From positions 124,001 through 188,000 of the forward strand of contig NZ_JAHBGC010000005.1 of the NCBI RefSeq assembly GCF_018390645.1: a stretch of 64,000 nt of DNA, in the 5' to 3' direction. The first letter of the stretch is position 1; every line of letters begins with the position of its first letter. The translations under genes were made by a program, and so were the position numbers. Of the stretch, positions 49,171 through 58,211 are shown one piece after another. The stretch is from Ancylobacter dichloromethanicus (GTDB lineage: Bacteria > Pseudomonadota > Alphaproteobacteria > Rhizobiales > Xanthobacteraceae). The notes below the pieces were generated by a model. The model was not told the origin of the DNA, searched no databases, and was given only the letters and a program-made list of their open reading frames with translations.

Positions 49171-50283
49171 TCAGGCCGCCGCGGCGTCGCGGGCGGGGGC
49201 GATGGCGCGTCCGTCAGCGTCGAACAGCAGGATGTGGCGGGGGTCGATCAGCACTTCCACCGGCGCGCCCGGCTCCAGCCGGCGCACGCCGCCGACCAGC
49301 GCGGTGAGGCGCGTCTCGCCCATGTCCATGTGCAGGAAGCTCTCCGAGCCGGTGACCTCGGTCACGGCGATGGTGGCGCCGAGGCGGATGAGACCGTCAC
49401 CCCCGGGGGCGCGCTCGGCGGCGGCGATGTCCTCCACCTCCAGATGATGGGCGCGCACGCCGATCGTGCAGGCGCCGTCCGGCACCCGCGCCAGCGCGCC
49501 ACGGGCGGGCAGCACGGTGCCGTTCTCCAGCAGCACCGTATGGGCCTGCCGGGTGACCCGCAGCGTGTTGAGCGGCGGATCGGAGAACACCCGCGCGGTG
49601 GCGAGATTGGCCGGCCGGCGATAGATGTCGGCGGTCGGGCCGAACTGGGTCACGCCGCCCTCCAGCAGCGCGGCGGTCTGCCCGCCCAGCAGCAGCGCCT
49701 CGGTCGGCTCGGTGGTGGCGTAGACGAACACCGCGCCGGTGGAGGCGAAGATGCGCGGCAGTTCCTCGCGCAGTTCCTCGCGCAGCTTGTAGTCGAGATT
49801 GGCGAGGGGCTCGTCGAGCAGCACCAGATCGGCCCGCTTCACCAGCGCCCGGGCGATGGCGGTGCGCTGCTGCTGGCCGCCCGACAGCGCCAGCGGGGTA
49901 CGCCCGAGATAGGGCTCCAGCTTCAGTAGCCCCGCCGCCGCGGCCACCCGCTCCTCGATCTCGGCCCGGGAAAGCCCGGCCACGCGCAAGGGCGAGGCGA
50001 TGTTCTCATACACGGTCAGCGAGGGGTAGTTGATGAACTGCTGGTACACCATCGCCACCGAGCGCTTCTTCACCGGCAGCCCGGTGACGTCCCGCCCCTC
50101 CACCCGCACCCGGCCGGAGCTCGGCACGTCCAGCCCCGCCATCAGACGCATCAGAGACGTCTTCCCCGCAAGCGTCGCCCCCAGAAGAACGTTCAGACTC
50201 CCACGCTCAAGACGAAGCGAGACATCGCGGATGTGGGGGACGCCGCGCACGCTGCGCGAGACGTGGTCGAGTTCCAGTGTCAT
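49171..50283 (-). CDS. glpS: Glycerol ABC transporter ATP-binding protein GlpS, missing switch histidine
   Basis: 370 aa, start overlapping the glpD stop by ATGA. Walker A is GATLAGKT (35-42, unusual but functional in form), the signature LSGGQQQR (133-140) is perfect, Walker B is LVLLDEPLANLD. The switch region that normally reads TH(D)Q is YATTEPTEA, with T191 in place of His. Paired with GlpT, which lacks the signature. A C-terminal TOBE-type domain follows (IGVRAHHLEVED). Confidence 0.93.
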   Translation of the reverse strand: MTLELDHVSRSVRGVPHIRDVSLRLERGSLNVLLGATLAGKTSLMRLMAGLDVPSSGRVRVEGRDVTGLPVKKRSVAMVYQQFINYPSLTVYENIASPLRVAGLSRAEIEERVAAAAGLLKLEPYLGRTPLALSGGQQQRTAIARALVKRADLVLLDEPLANLDYKLREELREELPRIFASTGAVFVYATTEPTEALLLGGQTAALLEGGVTQFGPTADIYRRPANLATARVFSDPPLNTLRVTRQAHTVLLENGTVLPARGALARVPDGACTIGVRAHHLEVEDIAAAERAPGGDGLIRLGATIAVTEVTGSESFLHMDMGETRLTALVGGVRRLEPGAPVEVLIDPRHILLFDADGRAIAPARDAAAA

Positions 50284-51830
50284 TGCGCAATCCCCCGCAG
50301 CGAGGCCGGCGCCGCGCGCTGCGACACGCTTTCGGCCATGAAGGCGTCGAGCGCGGCGGTCTCGTCGGACGAGAAGCGCAGGCCGAGCTTGGAGCGCCGC
50401 CACAGCACGTCCTCGGCGGTGCGGGCCCATTCCTCGCGCATCAGGTAGCGCACTTCCGCCTCGGTCAGGTCGGCGCCGAAGACACGGCCGAGATCATGCG
50501 TGGAGCGGGCGCCGTCGAGAATGCGCATGGCGCGCGTACCATAGGCGACGACAAGGCGGCGGGCGAGATGCTCGTCGAGCCAGGGATGGGCGCGCAGCAA
50601 CTGGGCGACCACGCGTGGCTGGTCGGTGACGGCGAAGTCACCGCCCGGCAGCGGCGCGGTGCCGGTCCACGAGGCCTTGGAGGCGGCGGGCAGATAAGGG
50701 GCGAGTTTCTGCATCGCGTGCTCGGCGAGGCGGCGATAGGTGGTGATCTTGCCGCCGAACACGGAGAGCACCGGCACGCGCCCATCCTGATCGTCGAGTT
50801 CGAGCACGTAGTCGCGGGTGGCTTCCTGCGCCTTGGAGGCGCCGTCATCATAGAGCGGGCGCACGCCGGAATAGGTCCACACCACGTCGCCAGGCGTCAC
50901 CGGCTGGCGGAAATACTCGCTGGCGGCGGCGCAGAGATAGGCGATCTCCTCCTCGCTCGCGACCGGCCGGGTGGGGGTGCGGCCGAAATCGCGGTCGGTG
51001 GTGCCGATCAGGGTGAAGTCGTGCTCATAGGGGATGGCGAAGATGATGCGTCCGTCCGCGTTCTGGAAGATGTAGGCGCGGTCGTGCTCATAGAGCCGGG
51101 GCACGACGATGTGGCTGCCTTGCACAAGGCGGACATTGGCCGGCGAATTGGCCCGCAGCACATGCGCGAGCACCTCATGCACCCAGGGGCCGGCGGCGTT
51201 GACCAGCACGCGGGCATTGACGACGCGGCGGGCGCCATCCTGCTCGAATTCGACACGCCAGGCCCCGTTCTCGCGGCTTGCCGAGACGACGCGCGTGCCG
51301 CGTCGGATGTCGGCGCCCCGCTCGGCGGCGTCGAGCGCGTTCAGCACCACGAGGCGGCTGTCCTCGACCCAGCAGTCGGAATATTCGAAGGCACGGCGGT
51401 AGCCCTCACGCAGCGGCCGCCCGGCGGGGTCGCGGGCAAGATCCAGCGTGCGGGTCGCCGGCAGACGCTTGCGCCCGCCAAGGTGATCATAGAGGAACAG
51501 GCCGAGGCGCAGCAGCCAGGCGGGGCGCAGCCCGGCATGGTGCGGCAGCACGAAGCGCAGCGGGCGGATGATGTGCGGGGCGATGGCCCACAGCACCTCG
51601 CGCTCGGCCAGCGCCTCACGCACGAGGCGGAACTCATACTGTTCGAGATAGCGCAGGCCGCCATGGATCAGCTTGGTCGAGGCGGAGGAGGTGGCGCCGG
51701 CGAAGTCGCCCTGTTCGAGCAGAACGACCGACACGCCCCTGCCGGCCGCGTCGCGGGCGATGCCACAGCCATTCACGCCCCCGCCGATGATCGCAAGGTC
51801 GTAAATCTCGTCCAGCGCGCGAGCGTTCAA
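50280..51830 (-). CDS. glpD: Aerobic glycerol-3-phosphate dehydrogenase
   Basis: 516 aa FAD enzyme that oxidises glycerol 3-phosphate to dihydroxyacetone phosphate at the inner membrane and feeds quinone. The FAD fold is IIGGGVNGCGIARDAAGRG, then TSSASTKLIHGGLRYLE; the C-terminal GGKITTYRRLAEHA is family-specific. The start is a TTG (51830), read from GGGAGA at 51837-51842. It is the first gene of the glpDSTPQUV run. An 8-bp stem-loop sits just before the ribosome site. Confidence 0.95.
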   Translation of the reverse strand: MNARALDEIYDLAIIGGGVNGCGIARDAAGRGVSVVLLEQGDFAGATSSASTKLIHGGLRYLEQYEFRLVREALAEREVLWAIAPHIIRPLRFVLPHHAGLRPAWLLRLGLFLYDHLGGRKRLPATRTLDLARDPAGRPLREGYRRAFEYSDCWVEDSRLVVLNALDAAERGADIRRGTRVVSASRENGAWRVEFEQDGARRVVNARVLVNAAGPWVHEVLAHVLRANSPANVRLVQGSHIVVPRLYEHDRAYIFQNADGRIIFAIPYEHDFTLIGTTDRDFGRTPTRPVASEEEIAYLCAAASEYFRQPVTPGDVVWTYSGVRPLYDDGASKAQEATRDYVLELDDQDGRVPVLSVFGGKITTYRRLAEHAMQKLAPYLPAASKASWTGTAPLPGGDFAVTDQPRVVAQLLRAHPWLDEHLARRLVVAYGTRAMRILDGARSTHDLGRVFGADLTEAEVRYLMREEWARTAEDVLWRRSKLGLRFSSDETAALDAFMAESVSQRAAPASLRGIAQ

Positions 51831-52287
51831 GGCGTGTCTCCCGGCGCGCTGCTTTATGTCAGCAGCGCTTTCGTTTTTATCTTCACATGGACGCTATACG
51901 AAACCATTTTGGCCCGCAATAGCCATAAAAGCGAAAGAATCGAACCTTCATTTAGGTGCAATGCAGCAATTGTGGCTTTTCCCTGGCATGCCAATCATGC
52001 CCATGTCCGCCTCTTCCCGAACGGCCCGCCAGCCCGAATACCGTGCCGTCCGCGCCTAGGTCGCGCGGTTGCGGCTTCCGGCCGGCGCCCTGCCGCGCCG
52101 GCCGGGCGGTTCGCCGGCGTCGCGCGGACGGTTCCCCCGCACCGCTGCGCTGCAGCAACGAATTGCTCTTGTCATGTTGAGCAAATGAGACATAACTAAA
52201 CATAAAGCTAAATTGATCCGACGCTGATCGTGTCGGCTTAAGCCAAATGGAGGGGGCACAAAGCCCCTCGTTCTCTGGGAGGAGAGC
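51831..52287. promoter_or_regulatory. 457-bp divergent control region, glp operon / dha operon
   Basis: No convincing gene. From the glp side: the ribosome site (51837-51842), a stem-loop GCGCTGCT / AGCAGCGC (51846-51853 with 51861-51868), a possible glpD promoter on the minus strand (TTGCGG 51914-51919, TATAGC 51893-51898), and inverted copies of CTTTCGyTTTT at 51868-51878 and 51927-51937 that suit a GlpR/DeoR-type operator. From the dha side: TTGTCA (52169-52174), a 16-bp spacer and CATAAC (52191-52196), with TTGCTC-N10-GAGCAA (52163-52184) over the -35. The middle (51960-52140) shows nothing I can name. Confidence 0.55.
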
Positions 52288-53610
52288 ATGCTGAAGCAGT
52301 GGATACCCCTTCTCGGGGCGACGGCCGTCTGTGCGTTCATGTCCGCGCCGCAGGCGGCGAAGGCCGAACAGCTCACGCTGTGCTGGGCGGCCTGGGACCC
52401 GGCCAATGCGCTGGTCGAACTGTCCAAGGACTTCACCACCAAGACCGGCATCGACATGAAGTTCGAGTTCGTCCCGTGGACGAGCTATGCCGACCGCTTC
52501 CTCAACGAACTCAACTCGCGCGGCAAGCTGTGCGACCTCATCATCGGCGACAGCCAGTGGGTTGGCGGTGCCGCCGAGAACGGCCACTACGTGAAGCTGA
52601 ACGACTTTTTCGCCAAGGAAGGCATCTCGATGGATGACTTCGTTCCCGCGACGGTCGTCGGCTATTCTGAATGGCCGAAGAACACGCCGAACTACTGGGC
52701 GCTGCCGGCCATGGGCGACGTGGTGGGCTGGACCTACCGCAAGGACTGGTTCGAGCGCCCGGAAATCCAGAAGGAATTCAAGGCCAAGTATGGCTGGGAC
52801 CTCGCCGCGCCCAAGACCTACGACCAGCTCAAGCAGATCGCCGAGTTCTTCCAGAAGCGCGAGATCGACGGCAAGACCGTCTATGGCGCCTCGATCTACA
52901 CCGAGCGCGGCTCGGAAGGCATCACCATGGGCGTGACCAACGTCCTGTACGATTGGGGCTTCATGTATGAGAACCCCAAGAAGCCCTACGACATGCAGGG
53001 CTATGTGAACTCGCCGGACGCGGTGAAGGGCCTCGAATTCTACAAGGCCCTTTATGATTGCTGCACCCCGCCGGGCGCCTCCAACGTCTACATGGTGGAA
53101 TCGGCCGACGCCTTCAAATCCGGCCAGGTGGCGATGCAGATGAACTTCGCCTTCACCTGGCCCGGTCTCTACAAGGACGAGAAGGTCGGCGGCGATCGCA
53201 TCGGCTTCTTCCCCAACCCGGCGGAGAAGTACCACTTCGCCCAGCTCGGCGGGCAGGGCATCTCGGTCGTGTCCTATTCCGACAAGCGCGACGCGGCGCT
53301 GCAATACATCAAGTGGTTCGCCCAGCCGGACGTGCAGGCCAAATGGTGGCAGCTCGGCGGCTATTCCTGCCTGAAGGCGGTGGTCGACGCCCCCGACTTC
53401 AAGACCAGCCAGCCCTATGCGCCGGCCTTCCTCGAATCGATGGCTATCGTGAAGGATTTCTGGGCCGAGCCCTCCTATGCCGAGCTGCTGCAGGCGATGC
53501 AGAAGCGGGTGCATGACTATGTCATCGCCGGCAAGGGCACGGCGAAGGAAGCGCTCGACGGCCTTGAGAAGGACTGGACCGAGATCTTCGAGGAAGACGG
53601 CAAGATCTGA
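52288..53610 (+). CDS. Polyol/sugar ABC transporter substrate-binding protein
   Basis: 440 aa family 1 binding protein. Signal peptide MLKQWIPLLGATAVCAFMS with cleavage near QAAKA (residue 26). The mature N-terminus has LCWAAWDPANALVEL; CDLIIGDSQWVGG and GYSEWPKNTPNYWALP are typical of the sugar and polyol group. GGGAGGAGAG precedes the ATG. First gene of the thirteen-gene rightward run. Ligand unknown; the downstream DHA-type kinases suggest a small ketose or polyol. Confidence 0.92.
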   Translation: MLKQWIPLLGATAVCAFMSAPQAAKAEQLTLCWAAWDPANALVELSKDFTTKTGIDMKFEFVPWTSYADRFLNELNSRGKLCDLIIGDSQWVGGAAENGHYVKLNDFFAKEGISMDDFVPATVVGYSEWPKNTPNYWALPAMGDVVGWTYRKDWFERPEIQKEFKAKYGWDLAAPKTYDQLKQIAEFFQKREIDGKTVYGASIYTERGSEGITMGVTNVLYDWGFMYENPKKPYDMQGYVNSPDAVKGLEFYKALYDCCTPPGASNVYMVESADAFKSGQVAMQMNFAFTWPGLYKDEKVGGDRIGFFPNPAEKYHFAQLGGQGISVVSYSDKRDAALQYIKWFAQPDVQAKWWQLGGYSCLKAVVDAPDFKTSQPYAPAFLESMAIVKDFWAEPSYAELLQAMQKRVHDYVIAGKGTAKEALDGLEKDWTEIFEEDGKI

Positions 53611-53638
53611 CGCCCCGAAGGGGAAGCGGGCGAAGGCC

Positions 53639-53748
53639 TGCGTGCTTCGAGACGCGGGGTGCTACCGCCCCGCTCCTCAGCATGACGAGCGAGCCTATGA
53701 CGCCGTCGTCAACCTGAGGTGAGAGCGAAGCGAACCTCGAAGGACGCA
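53639..53748. repeat. REP-like palindromic repeat, copy B
   Basis: A 110-bp element closely related to 20911-21018. Outer arms TGCGTGCTTCGAG (53639-53651) and CTCGAAGGACGCA (53736-53748) pair at 12 of 13 positions, and inner arms around CTCAGCATGACG and CGTCAACCTGAGG also pair. It starts 29 nt after the binding-protein stop, the same distance as copy A, and lies before the permease genes. Confidence 0.85.
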
Positions 53749-53838
53749 GGAGTTCCCCACGCGCCTCGCCGCCAGATAGCGACCCGGCCGAGCTGTCGGA
53801 TCGGGTCGCCCCTCTCGCTGACCACATCGGATGCGACC

Positions 53839-54807
53839 GTGACCATTTCCAACCACTCCCTTGCCGACAAGGCCGCCGAGGCGGCCGCGCGAGCGACGCC
53901 GGAGCGCCTTGTGGGGAGGGTGCGGGCGCTGTCGGACCGGGCGATCGCCTGGCTGTTCATCGCCCCCACCATCGTCCTGCTGCTGGCGATCAATATCTTT
54001 CCGCTGTTCTGGGCGATCTACCTGTCCTTCACCAATTACCGCGCCAACCGGCCCAATGCCGAGGTCAAGCATGTCGGGCTCGGCAATTATTCGCGCGTGC
54101 TGAACGACCCCGACATCTGGGCGTCGATGCAGACCACGGCGCATTTCGTGTTTTGGACCATCGTCCTGCAGACGGTGATCGGCTTCACGCTGGCCTATCT
54201 GATCGACCGCAAGTTCCGCGGCCATGCCTTCTGGACCACGCTCATCCTCATCCCGATGATGTTGTCCCCGGCCGTGGTCGGCAATTTCTGGCGCTTCCTC
54301 TACGAGCCGCAGATCGGTCTGTTCGCCTACGCGATCTCGTTCCTCACCGGCATCCCGACCTCCGAGATCCAGATGCTCGGCAGCGTGAATCTCGCGCCAT
54401 GGGCCATCATCATCGTCGATACCTGGATGTGGACACCCTATGTGATGCTGATCTGCCTCGCCGGCCTGCGCTCGATCCCCGATTACATCTACGAGGCCGC
54501 CGAAGTCGACCGCGCCTCGAACTGGCGGCAGTTCTGGTCGATCACCGTGCCGATGGCGCTGCCCTTCATCATGCTGGCGGTGCTGTTCCGCGGCATCGAG
54601 AACTTCAAGATGTTCGACATGGTGAACCTGCTCACCGGCGGCGGGCCCGGCTCGACCACCGAGGTCGCCTCGATCACGCTCAAGCGCGACGCCTTCGAGG
54701 CGTGGGCGACCGGGCGTTCTTCAGCCTTCGCCATCGTGCTGTTCGTCGCGGTATTCGGCCTCGCCAACATCTATGTCAAGGCGCTCAACAGGGTGAAGCA
54801 GCGATGA
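53839..54807 (+). CDS. ABC transporter permease, MalF type
   Basis: 322 aa from GTG 53839, the first good start after the repeat; no strong ribosome site is seen, so the exact start is uncertain. The frame continues back through the repeat to 53719 but that part has no family sequence. Six helices, EAA loop YEAAEVDRASNWRQFWSI, then FKMFDMVNLLTGGGPGSTTE. Partner of the next permease, which overlaps its stop by ATGA. Confidence 0.9.
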   Translation: MTISNHSLADKAAEAAARATPERLVGRVRALSDRAIAWLFIAPTIVLLLAINIFPLFWAIYLSFTNYRANRPNAEVKHVGLGNYSRVLNDPDIWASMQTTAHFVFWTIVLQTVIGFTLAYLIDRKFRGHAFWTTLILIPMMLSPAVVGNFWRFLYEPQIGLFAYAISFLTGIPTSEIQMLGSVNLAPWAIIIVDTWMWTPYVMLICLAGLRSIPDYIYEAAEVDRASNWRQFWSITVPMALPFIMLAVLFRGIENFKMFDMVNLLTGGGPGSTTEVASITLKRDAFEAWATGRSSAFAIVLFVAVFGLANIYVKALNRVKQR

Positions 54808-55787
54808 GCCCCGCCAAGAGCACGTCAGCGACCGCTCGGTCCGTCACCACCGCCCATTCGGTGGTCGAGCCCAGCAGCCGCTCCAAGCGCATCGCCGCGA
54901 CGCTGGTGATCGTCTACGCGGTGGTGACCATGATCCCGCTGGTGTGGATATTCCTCACCTCGATCAAATCGCCGCCGGATTCGATCTCCTACCCGCCGAA
55001 GATTCTCTTCACCCCCTCGATCGAGGGCTACTGCAACCTGTTCACCACCCGCACCCGGCAGACGCCGGAATACATCGCCTCGCTGCCGGAGCCGGAAGGG
55101 GTGTGCGACGCCGTCACGCGTGAGCGCAACATGGTGATCGCCGGGCCGTCCAACTTCCTGCCGCGCTTCGCCAATTCGCTGATCATCGCCTTCGGCTCGA
55201 CTTTCCTCGCGGTCGGGCTCGGCACGCTGGCGGCCTATGGCTTCTCGCGCTTCAAGGTGCCGCTGGCGGACGACCTGCTGTTCTTCATCCTGTCCACGCG
55301 GATGATGCCACCGATCGCCGTCGCCATCCCGATCTACCTTATGTACCGGCAGCTCGGCCTGTCCGACACCGCGCTCGGCATGATGCTGCTCTACACCGCG
55401 GTAAACGTCTCGCTGGCGGTGTGGCTGCTCAAGGGCTTCATCGACGAGATCCCGCGCGAATACGAGGAGGCGGCGATGATCGACGGTTATTCGCGGCTGC
55501 AGGCGTTCCGCAAGGTGGTGCTGCCGCAGGCGACCACCGGCATCGCGGCCACCGCGATCTTCTGCCTGATCTTCGCCTGGAACGAATATGCCTTCGCCTC
55601 GCTGCTCACCTCCGGCAGTGCCCAGACCGCGCCGCCCTTCATTCCCACCATCATCGGCGAGGGCGGGCAGGACTGGCCGGCGGTAGCGGCGGGCACCACC
55701 ATCTTCCTGGTGCCGATCCTCGTCTTCACCATCCTGCTGCGCAAGCAGCTGTTGCGTGGCATCACTTTCGGGGCGGTGCGCAAATGA
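54804..55787 (+). CDS. ABC transporter permease, MalG type
   Basis: 327 aa, starting inside the previous stop (ATGA). A polar N-terminus of about 30 residues comes before the first helix. A periplasmic stretch of roughly 60 residues between helices 1 and 2 holds two cysteines (GYCNLF and GVCDAV). EAA loop YEEAAMIDGYSRLQAF and the MalG-type tail LRGITFGAVRK are present. It forms the channel with the MalF-type partner. Confidence 0.9.
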   Translation: MSPAKSTSATARSVTTAHSVVEPSSRSKRIAATLVIVYAVVTMIPLVWIFLTSIKSPPDSISYPPKILFTPSIEGYCNLFTTRTRQTPEYIASLPEPEGVCDAVTRERNMVIAGPSNFLPRFANSLIIAFGSTFLAVGLGTLAAYGFSRFKVPLADDLLFFILSTRMMPPIAVAIPIYLMYRQLGLSDTALGMMLLYTAVNVSLAVWLLKGFIDEIPREYEEAAMIDGYSRLQAFRKVVLPQATTGIAATAIFCLIFAWNEYAFASLLTSGSAQTAPPFIPTIIGEGGQDWPAVAAGTTIFLVPILVFTILLRKQLLRGITFGAVRK

Positions 55788-56017
55788 CCGATCCTACGCT
55801 CACCCCGCAGGGCAACGCCGCTCAGGACCTCGCGCCATCGCGCAGGCGCCCGTTGCTCCTGCGCCGCGCGCCGATGGAGGCGATCGCCGTCACGGTGATC
55901 GCGCTCGGCTTCCTCATGCTGTTCCAGCCCTTCGCGCTGGTGCTCTACACCTATTCCCTCGTCACCCTTCTGGTCGGCACGTTCATGTTCATGATCGTGT
56001 CGAAATTCCCGGAGTAG
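55784..56017 (+). CDS. Small two-helix membrane protein in the ABC operon
   Basis: 77 aa, start overlapping the permease stop by ATGA and stop 4 bp before the ATPase gene, so it is tightly embedded in the operon. Polar, basic N-terminus (about 30 residues, SRRRPLLLRRAP), then two hydrophobic segments near 32-53 and 55-72. I do not recognise the family. It takes the position that glpU has in the glycerol operon, as an accessory membrane protein of a polyol importer. Confidence 0.75.
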   Translation: MTDPTLTPQGNAAQDLAPSRRRPLLLRRAPMEAIAVTVIALGFLMLFQPFALVLYTYSLVTLLVGTFMFMIVSKFPE

Positions 56018-56021
56018 GCGC

Positions 56022-57134
56022 ATGGCCGAGATCAGGGTCGCGCATCTGCGCAAGGCGTTCGGCGCGTTCGTGGCCGTGCAGGATTCCAGCTTCACCGTCG
56101 CGGACGGTGAGTTTCTTGCTTTGCTGGGGCCGTCGGGCTGCGGCAAGACCACGACGCTGCGCATGATCGCCGGGCTGGAACTGCCGACCGGCGGCACCAT
56201 CCGGCTCGGCGGCGAGGACGTGACGTACAAGCGAGCCAGCGAGCGCGACATCGCCTTCGTGTTCCAGCTCTTCGCGCTCTACCCGCACATGAACGTGCGC
56301 CGGAACATCGGCTTCCCGCTGCTGGCTCAGGGCGTGCCGAGGGCGGAGATCCGCAAGCGCGTGGAGGAGACGGCGCGCCTTCTCCAGATCGACCACATTC
56401 TCGACCGGCCGGTCTCCGGCCTGGCCGGCGGCGATCGCCAGCGCGTGGCGCTGGGCCGGGCCATCGTGCGCCGGCCGATGTGCTTCCTGATGGACGAACC
56501 GCTCGGCACGCTCGACGCCGAGTTCCGCGAGGTGATGGTGCGCGAGCTGCGCGAACTGCACAACCGCATCCGCGCCACCACGGTTTATGTCACCCATGAC
56601 CAGATCGAGGCCATGGCGATGGCCGACAAGATCGCGGTGATGAACCACGGCATCATCGAGCAGTTCGGCACCCCGCAGGAAATCTACGACCGCCCGGCCT
56701 CCATGTATGTCGCCGACTTCATCGGCTCGCCGCCAATGAATTTCATCCGCTTCACCGCCGGCCTGCCCAAGGGTGCCCGCGCGGCCCGCATCGGCGCGGC
56801 GGAGGTCGAGATGCCGGAGATCCGCGCCGATGTCGCGCCCGGCGAACTGGCGCTGGGAGTGCGGCCCGAGCATGTCCGCTTCGCCGAGGCTTCGCCGCTG
56901 CGCGGGGCGATCTATGGCAGCGAATATCTCGGCACCAATCAGATCGTCACGGTGGAGACGGAGGGCGGGCTGGTGCGCGCGCGCCTGCCGGCCGACCACA
57001 GCTACGCCATCGGTGAGCCGGTCGGTCTCACCTTCAAGAGCGAGCGGCTGTCGTTGTTCGAGGCCCGTTCCGGCCGCGCCATTCCCTCCGCACTGCATGA
57101 GGGTGCGCTTGATCGGGAGGTCCGTCATGGCTGA
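56022..57134 (+). CDS. ABC transporter ATP-binding protein, first of two (altered signature)
   Basis: 370 aa. Walker A GPSGCGKTT (36-44), Q loop FVFQLFALYPHM, Walker B CFLMDEPLGTLD and switch H192 (VTHDQIEA) are normal. The signature reads LAGGDRQR (134-141) instead of LSGGQ: the Ser and Gln are replaced by Ala and Asp. A C-terminal TOBE domain is present (LGVRPEHVRFAE). It is paired with a second, canonical ATPase whose gene overlaps its end by 8 bp, so a heterodimer is likely. Confidence 0.92.
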   Translation: MAEIRVAHLRKAFGAFVAVQDSSFTVADGEFLALLGPSGCGKTTTLRMIAGLELPTGGTIRLGGEDVTYKRASERDIAFVFQLFALYPHMNVRRNIGFPLLAQGVPRAEIRKRVEETARLLQIDHILDRPVSGLAGGDRQRVALGRAIVRRPMCFLMDEPLGTLDAEFREVMVRELRELHNRIRATTVYVTHDQIEAMAMADKIAVMNHGIIEQFGTPQEIYDRPASMYVADFIGSPPMNFIRFTAGLPKGARAARIGAAEVEMPEIRADVAPGELALGVRPEHVRFAEASPLRGAIYGSEYLGTNQIVTVETEGGLVRARLPADHSYAIGEPVGLTFKSERLSLFEARSGRAIPSALHEGALDREVRHG

Positions 57135-58143
57135 TGTGGTGCTCAAGGGCGTGAGCAAGAGCTTCGGCAAGGGCGGGAGCAAGCGCGCCGTGGACGGCAT
57201 CGACCTCACCATCGCCGATGGCGAGTTCGTGGTTCTCCTCGGTCCCACCGGCGCGGGAAAGACCACCACGCTCCGCCTCATCGCCGGCATCGAGACACCG
57301 GATGCCGGCACGATCAGCATTGGCGGGCGGCCGATGGCGGGCCTTGCCCCGGCGAGCCGCGATATCGCCTTCGTTTTCCAGCAATATTCACTCTACCCGC
57401 ATCTCACCGTCTACGAGAACCTCGCCTTTCCGCTGCGCTCCCCGGCGCGGCGGATGAATGGCGCGACCATCGATGCGCGGGTGCGCGAGGTGGCGAGGAT
57501 GGTGCGCATCGACCACAAGCTGGAGAACCGCTCCACCCGTCTCTCCGGCGGCGAGATGCAGCGCGTCGCCATCGGCCGCGCGCTGGTGCGCCGGCCGTCG
57601 ATCTACCTGATGGACGAGCCGCTCTCCTCGCTCGACGCCAAGCTGCGCGGCGAACTGCGCCTCGAGCTGAAGCGCATCCAGAAGGACCTCGGCGCGACGC
57701 TGCTCTATGTCACCCACGACCAGATCGAGGCCATGACCATGGCGGACCGCATCGGCATCCTCGCCGAGGGGCGGCTGGTGCAGATCGGCACGCCGCGGGA
57801 GATATACGCCGATCCGGCCAATCTCCACGTCGCCGCCCGGCTCGGCCAGCCGCATATCAATCTGCTGCCGGTCGGCCTCCTGCCGGATGTACCCACGCCG
57901 CCGGGAACGAAGACGATCGGCGCGCGCACCGAGCACATCGCCCTTGCGCGGGAGGCGGCGGGCAATGCGCGGGTCGACTGGATCGAGCATCTGGGCGACC
58001 AGAATCACCTGCACATCAGGCTCGGCGAGCAGAAGCTGGTGACGCTCGCCGACCCCGACATGGCGGTGTCGCCCGGCGACCGGATCAGCCTGTCCTTGAA
58101 GAGCCCGCTCTATTTCGGCCAGGACGGCCAGCGGCTTGTATAG
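57127..58143 (+). CDS. ABC transporter ATP-binding protein, second of two (canonical)
   Basis: 338 aa from ATG 57127, 8 bp inside the previous gene; the frame is open far upstream but only as a shadow. Walker A GPTGAGKTT, signature LSGGEMQRVAIGRA, Walker B IYLMDEPLSSLDAKL and switch His in VTHDQIEA are all intact. The TOBE domain is shorter than in its partner. It should supply the good signature for the ATP bound by the first ATPase. Confidence 0.92.
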   Translation: MADVVLKGVSKSFGKGGSKRAVDGIDLTIADGEFVVLLGPTGAGKTTTLRLIAGIETPDAGTISIGGRPMAGLAPASRDIAFVFQQYSLYPHLTVYENLAFPLRSPARRMNGATIDARVREVARMVRIDHKLENRSTRLSGGEMQRVAIGRALVRRPSIYLMDEPLSSLDAKLRGELRLELKRIQKDLGATLLYVTHDQIEAMTMADRIGILAEGRLVQIGTPREIYADPANLHVAARLGQPHINLLPVGLLPDVPTPPGTKTIGARTEHIALAREAAGNARVDWIEHLGDQNHLHIRLGEQKLVTLADPDMAVSPGDRISLSLKSPLYFGQDGQRLV

Positions 58144-58211
58144 CAGGTGATGTGCGTTAGGGCGGACGGCGCCCGCGTCGGATGTCGCGTCGAATGGATG
58201 GGAAGGCTGCC

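Noticed and set aside
51856..52180. Small open frames in the glp/dha divergent region
   Set aside because: Short, overlapping one another on both strands, Arg/Ser-rich, without ribosome sites; the stretch is better read as control region.
53719..53838. N-terminal extension of the MalF-type permease through the palindromic repeat
   Set aside because: The added residues are encoded by the repeat and its flank and have no permease character.
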